A stretch of DNA of 64,000 bases from Blastocladiella emersonii ATCC 22665 (GCA_025594325.1 JANHCV010000007.1:620001-684000); one strand, 5' to 3'; shown: positions 43,377-53,090, counted from the stretch's first letter. Program-made: numbers and translations. Notes: generated by a model from the letters alone, not told the origin.

Positions 43377-45891
43377 TCAGTCGGAGAACGACATTGTTCT
43401 CGACCCGACTATCGTCAACTCGGACGTGGAGGGCATCCTGGCCGACAACGGCGAAACCGAGGCGAACCTCGAGCGCATCAAGAGCGTGACCTCTACGCTG
43501 ATCCCTGGAATGGGCCACGGCATGATGGGCACCCTGCTCTTCCCCGACGTGCAGCCGTTCGATGTCAACGCCGCGCCGCCGCCGCCGTACCTCGAGACGC
43601 CCATCTCGCCGACTGACGTCAAGAAAATCATGGCTCAACTATGCGCTGCCGCGGCTCAAGGTCATCCGACCGCGGATGTCGGCGCCGTACCTGTCGTTCC
43701 CGGGCCCAGGCAGCCGCCCATGATCGGTATTGTTCCCGCAGTGCCATCTGGAGCCTTGAAAAACACATCTCAGCATGGTATCGACCCGGAAATGGCCGCC
43801 GACGTGCCCGAACCAGAACTCGGACCAGCCGTCGACGTTTGGCGCAGCGCCTTCACAACCACGCCAACGGATCCTGACGCGCGCGCGCGGTTCCTCATCA
43901 CCAAGGCCGCGCACTCGATCAGCAACTTTGCCTACGACACACGCGGCGACGAGTGGAGCGACGGAAAGCAGCGCACTGTGCACACGCCCGCGTACGCGAG
44001 CCTCGCGCAGGTCTCGCTCAAGTTCAACCTCAACGAAGAGCAGCACCGCGCGTTCGTGCTCTTCCTCATGCCGCTCATCGACATCTTCATCGGCGGCAAC
44101 GCGGGTATCGCTCGGCCGAGCAGAACGTGATCCTGTTGGGCCGCGACAACGTCCAACATGTCGTCGGCACCGCGGCCCTCCCGCCCATGAGCAAGGACCG
44201 GACGCCGATCATCCTCACCGGCTTGGGCGGCACGGGCAAGTCGCGCGTCGTCGATGCAATCCGATACTTTCTCGCGTCCTGGAACCGGGAAAGTGCCTCA
44301 TGGTCATGGCCATGACCGGGATCGCGGCCGCCAACATTGGCGGTACGACCATCCACGCCGCGTTCTCTTTTTCGCTAAGGCCGAAAGAAAACAGCCCGGA
44401 CGTGGCCCGTTTGCGTACCGATCCTGCGGTTGCCATCGCGTGGAAAGGGCGTCTCGGCGTCGCCATCGACAAGTTCTCCATGTGCGATGCGACTTTACTC
44501 GGCCGTATCGACGCGAACCTGCGCCTCCTGCGGCGGTGCGACGAACCATTCGGCAGGTGCATCGTCATGCTCGCTGGCGATCATTTACAGCTGCCTCCCG
44601 TCAACGGAACTGCCCTGTACAAGGTGCCCGCCGTGCTCAACGACGCGCCGGACTCGTTCTACCTGCGCATGACGTCAAATCAATTGACGGTCCCCGAGCA
44701 CGTGGATCGAGGCCAGGTCGCGTACTGGCGCACTACACGCGCTGTTCGTCTCTTGAAGAGCAACCGATTTGTCGACGATCCACCATGGGGCAACGAAATG
44801 GACGCGCTCCGCCTCGTCGAGGCGTCGGACACGCTGTGCGACCTGATCAACTCGCGTACGAACACTCAGCTTCAGCAGCAGGTCGACGAAAACGGCAACA
44901 ACATCCTCAAGGAGATCCTCAAGAAGCCCGGACTCAAGGTTATCGCGCCCGACAACCACACGCGCCACGCCTTCAACCTGCTCTACACGCGGCTCGCAGC
45001 AGCAAACCCGAACCGCGTCGTGTTCCAGATCAAGGGCAACATCACGCGCCCGCGTGATAGGCGCCGCACGCGTGAACGCGTCGCCATCTGCGACAAGGAC
45101 GTGTTCCGCCTCGGAGGAGAGCCAGAAACCACGACTGAACTGCCGGCCATCCTCGAGCTCTTCGTCGGAATGGAGATGCGCGTCAAGACCAACCAGTGCG
45201 TAGCAAAGGGGTGCGCGAATGGTGCGGTTGGCGTCGTGCACCACATCGACTGGAAGCCCGAGACCACGTTCACGCGAACCGCGTCCAACATGTACCGGCC
45301 ATCCTGCGCTCCACTCAACGTGTGGATCGACCTGCCCGACGCTCCTCGTGGCCCTCGCTTCCCGGGCATGCCGGCCGCGTGGCCTGACACGGTCATCCCG
45401 CTTGCCGTGGAGAAGAAGGACTTCCTGTACATGGCGGGCAGTTCCACGTCGCGAGAGCGGGTCGTCAGCACAACGGGGGATTCGCTCCCGCTCTGTGTCA
45501 ACAACACCAAAACCAACAGGAGCAAGTATCCTAATCATGTCGTTGCGCACATCAAGCAGTACCCGATGGTACCAGCCTTCGCCATGACCCAAGAGCCGTG
45601 CTCAAGTCCTTGAAGCCGGATCCACTCGCAGTGGCCGAGGACAAGCGGCTCCAGATGCTCGGCGAGCTGACCAAGACCGCTTTCGATCAAGGTACAGCCA
45701 TCGCACCAGGCGACCCGCGCATCGCCAAGCTCTTCGACGACGCGATTCTCTTCTCGCGCCAGCACGCGGCTGAGAAGCTAGTCACCAAGCGCGCGTCAGA
45801 TGCTCTCAACGCAAGGTTTTGGCGATTGGCCAAGAAACGTGCTGGAGGCGAGGACGGCTCACAGAACGCCAAGAAACAGAAAACACAGTAG
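43372..45891 (+). pseudogene. PIF1/Helitron-type DNA helicase pseudogene, unit 1
   Basis: SF1B helicase related to the helicase half of Helitron RepHel. It begins at a level corresponding to the middle of the unit 2 protein (QSENDIVLD against QSQQDIALD), so the 5' part is deleted. Walker A (LTGLGGTGKSRV, near 44225), GIAAANIGGTTIHAAF and GDHLQLPPVNGTAL are recognisable. Lesions: a frame change near 44105; loss of one A near 44291 (GAAAGTGC against GAAAAGTGC in unit 2); Walker B reads AIDKFSMCD, not IIDEFSMCD; about 150 bp encoding motifs V-VI (VHGVQG to YVALSRLR) are missing near 45590. The C-terminal 97 residues continue in another frame to 45891. Not functional as it stands. Confidence 0.82.
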
Positions 45892-46017
45892 AGTATTAAC
45901 GTAGTGTATTCCATCATCTAATCCGTCAATAGCACGATTTCCATAGCTCGATCACCTAAATCTCCTGTGCGGGACGCACGGGACAGCACCTCCACCAGAC
46001 GTGCACCATACGGGGCG

Positions 46018-46032
46018 GGGGCTTTAGCCCTC
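46018..46032 (+). repeat. terminal palindrome, unit 1 right (one arm mutated)
   Basis: GGGCTTTAGCCCTCG, the reverse complement of the left palindrome except that the outer GA of one arm reads GG. Confidence 0.75.
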
Positions 46033-46083
46033 GATTGAAAGCCAAACGCGAAGCGTTTAGGTGCCTCAAGTATAATTTGTTAT
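46033..46083 (+). repeat. inter-unit spacer with hairpin AAACGCGAAGCGTTT
   Basis: Sits between unit 1 and unit 2. It contains the perfect hairpin AAACGC-GAA-GCGTTT (46044-46058) inside an outer TTGA/TCAA pairing. A homologous segment follows unit 2 (51025-51066) in which the stem is AGACGC/GCGTCT, a paired change. Confidence 0.7.
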
Positions 46084-46100
46084 CGAGGGCTAAAGCCCTC
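46084..46100 (+). repeat. terminal palindrome, unit 2 left
   Basis: CGAGGGCTAAAGCCCTC, identical to the unit 1 left end, followed by TATTTTTGCCTAG. Confidence 0.8.
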
Positions 46101-46152
46101 TATTTTTGCCTAGCCGACGCGCGTCCTTGGGATCTGACGTGTCTCCCTGGCC

Positions 46153-46171
46153 CACGTGCGTCACGCACGTG
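46153..46171 (+). repeat. subterminal hairpin, unit 2
   Basis: CACGTGCGTCACGCACGTG: 9-bp perfect arms around a single C, about 70 bp inside the left end. Confidence 0.8.
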
Positions 46172-46332
46172 TTTCACGGGATATAACCAACGCGTCTGAG
46201 TCTCCCACCACCAAGCTCTCTCGCCTGCAGTCAATCGTGATAGTAACAAAAAAAAATCAAGTATTGTGAATGAGAGGACAGCAACAACAAAGGAGGGAAA
46301 CGGAGGAAGTGGAGAGAGGAACACGACGTCGT

Positions 46333-47313
46333 TCAGTTAACTGAACGGCGGCCACCGCCACGGCCGCGGCGACGCTTGGGCATCGCCTCGAACTCGTCCT
46401 CGTCGTCGTCACCGCCCTCTTCGGCGGCCATGGCGGCCGTGCGCTTGGGCGCGTCAGCAGGAACGGCCGTGGCCAACGCGACCCCGCGATCCGTCGTGCC
46501 CGCCTCCTCAATGATGGGCGCCGCGAGCGCGACTGTCGCACTTGAAGTCGACGACGACGACAATGACGACGACGACGACGCGGCCGACGACGCGGCCGAC
46601 GAGCCGACCGGCGGCCCGGCGGGCTGTACGGCGGTCGAGAGCGTCGAGGTCGACAACGACGAGGCGACGGTCGCGTCGACCTGCGAAAGGGCGGGCTGCA
46701 CGGCGGTCGAGGATGACGACGACGCGTTGGTGATCTGCGGTGCGGCGGTCTGCACGGCCGTCGTTGAGGAGGACGACGAGGCGACGCCGTCGTTGAGCTC
46801 GCGCAGGATCCCCGCCATGCGCGTCGTGAACTTGGGGTCCGAGTCGCCCTCCTCGTCGGACACGTCAAACACGAACCGCGGCTGGCGCACGGGCGAGGAC
46901 AGCGCCAGCCCCGACAGCTGCGTGGCTGGGGTCGGCGGGATGGACTCCTGCGGGCGGGCGCCGTACGGGTTGCTGCGGCCCGCGGGACCGCCGTGATGGT
47001 GCGCCGGCGGCGGCAGAGCGGGCGCCGACGACGAGCCCGCGGGACCACCGTGATGGTGATGGTGATGGTGGGCCGGCGGCGGGACGGCGGGCGCCAACGA
47101 CGAAGAGGGGGTCGACGGCGGGTTGAAGGACGCGGCCGTCGACGGCTGCTGCGGCGGGACGGCGGGCGTTGACGAAGAGGCGGGCGCCGACGACGAGGAA
47201 GAGGGGGTGGAGGGCGGGTTGAAGTACGAGGCCGGCGGGGGCATGGCGGGCGCCGTGGGCGCCGAAGGCGGCGGCGCCGGCTTGGTGATCTGCTGCTGCT
47301 GCTGCAGCTGCAC
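46333..47313 (-). CDS. ORF A of unit 2 (mobile-element accessory protein)
   Basis: About 326 aa if counted from a non-ATG codon at 47313; the frame is open further upstream (CDFIAQVQLQQQQQITKP), so the true start is uncertain. Pro/Ser/Ala-rich, with two His-rich tracts (HHHHHHH, HHH) followed by GGPAG. The core RQPRFVFDVSDEEGDSDPKF and RMAGILRELNDGV is shared with unit 1. It then has long Ser/Ala tracts, an acidic GGDDDEDEFEAMP and a basic KRRRGRGGGRR end. Divergent from the helicase, which starts about 20 bp away. Retention in both units suggests an element gene rather than captured host sequence. Function unknown; DNA or chromatin binding is a guess from the basic tail. Confidence 0.55.
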   Translation of the reverse strand: MQLQQQQQITKPAPPPSAPTAPAMPPPASYFNPPSTPSSSSSAPASSSTPAVPPQQPSTAASFNPPSTPSSSLAPAVPPPAHHHHHHHGGPAGSSSAPALPPPAHHHGGPAGRSNPYGARPQESIPPTPATQLSGLALSSPVRQPRFVFDVSDEEGDSDPKFTTRMAGILRELNDGVASSSSSTTAVQTAAPQITNASSSSSTAVQPALSQVDATVASSLSTSTLSTAVQPAGPPVGSSAASSAASSSSSLSSSSTSSATVALAAPIIEEAGTTDRGVALATAVPADAPKRTAAMAAEEGGDDDEDEFEAMPKRRRGRGGGRRSVN

Positions 47314-47333
47314 CTGCGCAATGAAGTCACATA

Positions 47334-50300
47334 GCGGCCGCCGGGATCTTCTCGCACAAGTTCGCGCCGCTGCTACTGTACCAGGCGATGCCGTGGCTCG
47401 ACCTCACGGGCGTCGCCGCTGGCGAGGTGTCCGAGCAGGATGTCGAGTGCATCGCAAGCACCATCAGCGTTGACGGCAAGCCGATGCTCAACGTCGCGCT
47501 GCACGACTACGTGTTCCGCCCGCCCGAGCTCGAGAATCTGTTGTGGTACGAGTTTATCTCCTCGTGGTCGCGCGTCAACATGCCGCCGAAAATGCACGAG
47601 GTCCTCGCCAACGGCGGGCGCGTCGTGCCCGCGCAAGCAGAACTCGGGCCAGCTGCCGACATGCCGCCCGGCACGAGGCTGTCCTTCATGGCCGACCACC
47701 CGCAGGCCAAGACGCACGAGCTGCGCAAGAACATCGTCGAGGTCGTGCCCAAAATCGTCGGCCCGCACATGCCCGACCCGGGCAAGTTTGGCGACGTGCC
47801 CAGGTCCGAGGAAAAAGTACTCGCGCATGGCGCTGCTGCTGCTCCGCCATTTCCGCGTCTCGAGTGACATTCTCAACGAGAACGGCTCGGCGATCGCCAA
47901 GTTCAAGGCGTTCAAGAAGGGCCTCCAACCCGGCGACCCTGCGCTCAACCACCTCGAGTACGCCCAGGAGTACTACTTCAGTCTCGACGGTGCGCGCGCG
48001 TACCGTGAGTGCCGCGATCGCGAGAACGCCGAGCTCTCGGCCAGGCTGTCGCAGGAGGAGCGCGGCGAGCTGTTCGTTCCATCTCGCGACGGCGACCGCA
48101 ACGCGTCAAGCTCGCGCGCCAAGGCAACCGCCAACGAGGACCCGACTGCAGAATGGACCATGTTCACTCAGTCGCAGCAGGACATTGCCCTCGATCTGGT
48201 CATTGCCAACAACGCCGTGAACGGTGCTGGCGCCGAGGTCGCGCCCACCGTTAGCGAGCAGAACTTCAAGCTGGTGATCGACGCGCTGGTCCCTGGTGCT
48301 GCTGCAGACCTGGTCGACCACCTGCGCCTCCCTCCAGTGCGCCCGTTCGACGTCAAGGCGGCCGTCCCACCGACGACGCTCAAGGAGCCCATTTCGGCGA
48401 ACACGCTGAAAAGATTCCTGGCGCAGCACCGCAGCGCCGCATCTGCAGCGCCGGCCGCTGCTGGAACAGCTCCTGTCGCTCCGCAAGGCGGGCAGTCGCC
48501 GCTCGTCGGCGCGTCAACCACGTCAGACGCTGCTGCCGAGTCGCAGATCGGCGTCGATCCTGAAAACGTCGTTGAGGACGGTCCAGCAGCGCCAGAAGTA
48601 CCCGCCGCCGACGTTTGGCGCGGTACCTTCGCCGCGAGATCAACGGAATCTGCAGCGAAGCGCAAGCTGTTCCTCGTCATGAAGGCTGCGGACTCGCTCA
48701 ACAACTTTGACCACGCGACTCGCGGCAAGGAGTGGACGGAGGCGGAGCAGCGCACCAAGCACACGCCGGCGTACGCGAGCCTCGCGCAGGTTTCGCTCAA
48801 GTTCAACCTGAACAAGGAGCAGCACCGCGCGTTTGTGCTCTTCCTCATGCCGCTCATCGCCACGTTCATTGGCGGCGACAGCGGTGTTGTCGAGGCCGCC
48901 GCGTCATCGGATCCAGGCGCCCTCGCGTCGGGCCGCGACCGGCCAAACGCACCAGCTCTCGCCTCGCTTCCGCCCATGAGCAAGGATCGCTCGCCGATCA
49001 TTCTCACAGGCTCAGGCGGCACGGGCGGCACGGGCAAGTCGCGCGTCATTGACGCGATCCGGTACTTTCTCGCGTCCTGGAACCGCGAAAAGTGCATGAT
49101 GGTCATGGCCATGACGGGCATCGCTGCCGCCAACATTGGCGGTACCACCATCCACGCCACGTTCCAGCTCTCGCTCAAGGGGGAGAGTCTCAGCCCCGAC
49201 ATCCAGCGCATCCGCACCGACTCTGCTGTCGCCAGCGCGTGGCAAGGACGTCACGCCGTGATCATCGACGAGTTCTCCATGTGCGACGCGCAGGTGCTCG
49301 GACGGGTCGACGCGAGCCTTCGCGACCTGCGTCGGTGCGACGAGCCGTTTGGCGGGTGCATCGTCATGCTCGCCGGCGACCATTTGCAGCTTCCACCAGT
49401 GAACGGCACGGCGCTGTTCCAGCTACCCGAGGTGCTCGACGATGCGCCAGACTCGTCCTTCGAGCGGCTGCTCGCGTACGACACCACGGGCGCGAAAAAA
49501 AAAGAAGCACTCGGGCCAGCTCGCGTACTGGCGCGCGCGACGTGTCGTTCGACTCGTGCGCAGCAACCGGTTCGTCAACGACCCATCATGGGCCAGGTGT
49601 CTCGACGCGTTCCGCCTCGACAAGGCCCCCGACGAGCTGCGCCGCCCGCTCGACTCGCGCACGACCGCTCGCCTGCGCCAGCTGAGCGACGACCAGGACA
49701 ACAACGAGCTCAAGAAGATCCTCCAGACGCGCGGGCTCACAGTCATTGCGCCCGACAACTACACGCGTCACACCTTTAACCTGCTGTACACGCGGCTCGC
49801 CGCTGCGGACCCAGAACGCGTCGTGTTTCAGATCAAGGCCAGCATCACGCGCAAGAAGGAGCGAAACGGCGCAACCGTCCGCCTCCCGAATGGCGAAAGG
49901 GACCTGTTCCGTCTCGCCGAGGAGCCCGACTCGATCACTCGTTTGCCAACCATCCTCGAGGTCTTTGTCGGCATGGAATTGCGCGTCAAGGTCAACCAGT
50001 GCGTCGAGAAGGGGTGCGCGAATGGCGCTATCGGCGTCGTGCACCACATCGACTGGTTTCCGGGCACAACGTTTACCGAGATCGGCTCGCGCATGTACTG
50101 CTCATCGCGGGAGCCACATACTGTGTGGATCGACCTGCCCGACGCGCCACCTGGCCCTCAGTTTCCTGGCATGCCGGCCGATTGGCCAGACACGGTCATC
50201 CCGCTCGTCATGCACTCGGACGACTTTCTCTACAAGGAGGGCGGTATGACGTCGCGCGAGCGAACCGAACCCAAGAAACCTGAGTCCAGCGCACTGTGCG

Positions 50301-50860
50301 CCAAGATGGTCAAGAACTTCGATATTCACGAGCAGTACAAGGACCACGAAAAGGTCAAGATCAAGCAGTTCCCAATCGTGCCCGCCTTTGCGATGACGGT
50401 GCACGGGGTCCAAGGCGTGACCAAGAACGCCATCATCTTGACGGATCCGTGCCCAGCTGGCTCGTCGGGATCAATCAACGGGTCGTCGCTGTACGTTGCG
50501 CTCTCGCGGCTCCGCGAGAGCGCGTTCCTGTGGGTTCTCCATCCGATCCCGGACAGCGTGTACGACGCCATGGTCCCTGATCCGCGGGCCGTGGCCGAAG
50601 ACTTGCGGCTCCAGGCGCTAGACGTGTTGACTGAGGGCGCGTTCGCTCACGGACAAACCGTTACGCAAAACCACCCCCGAGTCGCGGAGCTCTTTTGCAA
50701 CGCGATGCAAGAGCACCGCCAGATCAAGAGCGACAAGGAGGCGAAGCAGAAGGCGCGCGACCAAGAGTACTCGAGGCGGTATCGCGAGCGTAAGCGCGAG
50801 CAGAAGCGCGCTCCAGAATTGCATGAGCAGCGGCGGAGCAAGAGGCTTCGCGAGATTTAG
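47334..50860 (+). pseudogene. PIF1/Helitron-type DNA helicase pseudogene, unit 2
   Basis: About 1170 residues across three frames. The upstream part (YVFRPPELENLLWYEFISSW, then FMADHPQAKTHELRKNI and VPKIVGPHMPDPGK, EEKYSRMALLLLRHFR after a shift) is the region that links Rep and helicase in fungal Helitrons. The helicase core has Walker A, MVMAMTGIAAANIGGTTIHA, IIDEFSMCD, AGDHLQLPPVNGTAL, AFAMTVHGVQGVT and SLYVALSRLRES (motif VI), followed by a Lys/Arg-rich tail. Breaks: an extra A in GAGGAAAAAGTAC near 47815 and a nine-A run at 49497-49505, each shifting frame. Walker A carries a duplicated GGCACGGGC. The 5' end is abrupt and no HUH motif precedes it. Fewer lesions than unit 1, so probably younger. 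Confidence 0.85.
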
Positions 50861-51007
50861 TGTAAGTTTTCATTTGTAGTGTTTTAAAGTATACTTAGCT
50901 GCTTTCAATTATTTTGGTGTGTGATGGGAACAGAGATGCGACTCCATAATGACGCGCGACTGTCAGCGGTACAAAACCTCCCGCGTGTGCCGTGCTCCAA
51001 CGTGGCG

Positions 51008-51024
51008 GAGGGCTTTAGCCCTCG
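51008..51024 (+). repeat. terminal palindrome, unit 2 right
   Basis: GAGGGCTTTAGCCCTCG, exact reverse complement of the left-end palindromes. Confidence 0.8.
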
Positions 51025-51066
51025 ATTGAAGACCAGACGCGAAGCGTCTAGGTGGTTCAAGTAAAA
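51025..51066 (+). repeat. post-unit hairpin AGACGCGAAGCGTCT
   Basis: Homologue of the 46033-46083 spacer. Stem AGACGC-GAA-GCGTCT (51035-51049), overlapping a CTAG at 51048-51051. Confidence 0.7.
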
Positions 51067-51096
51067 TGGTCTCCAATTGTTTTGCGAAGTGGCTGT

Positions 51097-51150
51097 GACG
51101 CGTCTCACGCCGTGAGACGCGTCTCGAAATCACGCCATGATCACGTGTGG
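51097..51150 (+). promoter_or_regulatory. LRR2 upstream box, doubled as an inverted repeat
   Basis: GACGCGTCTCAC (51097-51108), 3-nt spacer, then GTGAGACGCGTC (51112-51123): a perfect 12-bp inverted repeat. The right arm continues into the conserved box (TCGAAATCACG...GATCACGTG). It lies about 105-160 bp upstream of the LRR2 ATG. Confidence 0.6.
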
Positions 51151-51255
51151 GCGTTTTGCTCTGGTTTTCAGCCACGTCTCTTCAGCTGCAGACTCCGCGC
51201 CGGACCCGTTCGCTTGACCCACTCCCGCACATGCATCATTAGAACGAATAACTTC

Positions 51256-52974
51256 ATGAAGCTACATGTAACCCACTTGCTCGAGGACATTCTTGTTCGA
51301 GCAATCCGCCTCCACGACCCGACCGACCGTTTCGGCTTGGCGCACTACGCTCGAGTCGTTCCACGTGCTCAGGCTCCTCGCGTCTTTCGCGCTGTTGCCA
51401 ACCATGTTGCTACCGGCTATTCTACGCTTGCAGCGGCCCAGGCTGGTCACTTTTGGGCCCTTGAGCTGAAGCAGGCGAGCGGCCACCCGTTGGAGCTCAC
51501 GGAATCTTGCGTGAGACACCTCGCGCTCCACGATCGACAGTACAAAGTCCTTGAATGGTGGCGCCGTCGCGGATTGCGGGTCTTCGGTCGCAAACAGGAC
51601 AAGTTTGTTAACGTCTTGATGGACCTGACTCCATCCTGGTTCGCAAATGTGCGGAACACCCTTGGTCCGGTCCGTGCTCACTGCTCTCTGAGACGATTTG
51701 ATTTGATGCTAACCGTGCGCCGTTTGACTTAGGACACGATTCTTTGCTCACCGGGAGATATGCTTGCTGCCCGAATGTGCGCGGACGTTGCTTCGGGCGC
51801 AAAGACCCGTGTCAAGCTCGAATCGGTTCGCCTGAGCGATGGCGGCGCCCGCATGTTGGCTGAAGCCCTAGCCAGTCCCACGCAACGGGTCAAGAAAATC
51901 GAGCTTTCGTTCTCTTGCGTTTCCATGGACGCGCTTGCAACGCTTGTTATGTCAAGTACGGCGACCGCGATCGACTTGTCTTGCAGCTATATTGTAGGCG
52001 ACATGCCGTGGCCAACCGATCCCCCGGTTTGGCTTCCTCATTCGGTCAAGGAGCTTTCGTTCCACGGCGACGACGAGTCACGCTACGATCAGTCTGCCAT
52101 CTTGCTTCGCCAGCTGCCGATTTCCCTCCAGCGGCTCTCCATCACTTACCTGCCCTCTGTCTATCCAGGGGCTATTTCGAGCCTGGTTTCTTCGCTTCCG
52201 AGCTCGCTTACTTTTCTCGCGCTCAACGAGGTCGATCTGAGCGTCGATGATGGCAAGGCTCTCATGTCGCGGCTCTCTATCGCTCTCAAAGAATTTTCGA
52301 TCTCTCCCGGGTATGATGACCCCCATTCCGTTGATTGCATGCTCGAAATCGTGGGCAGCTTGCCGCTGTCGCTCCGCAAGCTCTCCCTCAAACGGTGCGA
52401 CCTGCTCACAGAGGCCGCGAGTCTCCTCGCGTCCAAGATGCCGCCAAATCTTGAAGAGTTCCGTTTACGCGATTGCAATCTCCGCAATGATGGGGAGCGT
52501 AAGCTTTTCGCCGCTCTCCCTCTCACGCTCAAGGTGCTAGAAATCGCCGGCAATCCTGACATTCCTATTGAGTTCGATGCTGAGTCGGAGGGCACTGACC
52601 AGCTCGCCTAGGCACTTGCGCCCAACTTGCCACCCAACCTGACATGGCTTGCAGTCCAGTACATGGGTCTTACTTCCCACGGCGCGATGCTGCTTGCTGG
52701 CGGTCTTCCGTCATCGTTGCAAACGTTGATTCTGTCCGGCAACACGATCAATTCGGAGGCGGGACTCGCCGTGTTGACCAAGTCTCACGGCTTTCTCCAC
52801 TCCCTTGAGCTCGACCAAAACGAACTGGACGACGCCTTCTTCGACGGGATCAACAAGCTGCTTGATGAGCTTCAACTTGGCGTGTTGGAATCGCCTGTCC
52901 TCGATCTCTATGAGAACAATTTTTCGCAGCAGGCCTGGGAGGCCATTCGAGGTCGGATCAAGATTCACTCTTAG
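51256..52974 (+). pseudogene. LRR protein 2, one in-frame TAG
   Basis: Paralogue of LRR1 with the same N-terminal domain (MKLHVTHLLEDILVRAIRLH) and the same intron position (51670-51732). Exon 2 runs in frame through LRRs (LPISLQRLSITYLP, MPPNLEEFRLRDCNL, LPLTLKVLEIAGNP) until TAG at 52609 (GCC TAG GCA). The frame then continues with normal LRRs (LPPNLTWLAVQYMGL, LPSSLQTLILSGN) to 52972. The aligned LRR3 codon is GAA (LRR1 has GCG), so a nonsense mutation fits. Alternatively the TAG could be the acceptor of a new in-frame intron, since CTGAC lies just before it. A truncated 421-aa product is also possible. Confidence 0.75.
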
Positions 52975-53090
52975 GCGCGGCATAGGCTTGCTCGCATGAG
53001 TACCGGTATGAATATACACGGTTTCTAGTTATCTTGCCGCTCCTTGGCAAGTTCGGGTGGTGGAACGCCACCAGCAACCCGCGAGTCGGT

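Larger units (their letters stand above)
42115..46032 (+). mobile_element. Helitron-like unit 1 (decayed, internally deleted)
   Basis: About 3.9 kb bounded on the left by CGAGGGCTAAAGCCCTC (42115-42131) and on the right by a one-mismatch copy (46018-46032). It contains a leftward ORF A and a rightward PIF1-like helicase pseudogene. The helicase class, absence of a DDE transposase and head-to-tail stacking with unit 2 suggest a rolling-circle (Helitron-type) element. A CTAG follows the left palindrome at 42135, but the ends do not match the classic 5'TC...hairpin-CTRR3' layout exactly. No Rep/HUH motif was found, so the unit is non-autonomous as it stands. Inserted just after LRR1. Confidence 0.6.
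46084..51024 (+). mobile_element. Helitron-like unit 2 (decayed)
   Basis: About 4.9 kb in the same orientation as unit 1, bounded by CGAGGGCTAAAGCCCTC (46084-46100) and its reverse complement GAGGGCTTTAGCCCTCG (51008-51024). CTAG follows the left palindrome at 46110. It carries ORF A leftward and a longer helicase rightward. The helicase upstream part includes the inter-domain region typical of Helitrons, but no Rep. Head-to-tail tandem copies are common for rolling-circle elements. The unit is inserted upstream of LRR2. Confidence 0.62.

Noticed and set aside
43132-51024. Rep (HUH nuclease) domain of a classical Helitron
   Set aside because: I looked for an HxH pair and tyrosine motif upstream of both helicases and on the ORF A strand; none seen. 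The element is called Helitron-like on the helicase only.
42115-51049. CRISPR-like array from the repeated palindromes
   Set aside because: Only four palindromes, spaced by kilobases and bounding gene-bearing units; no short regular spacers.
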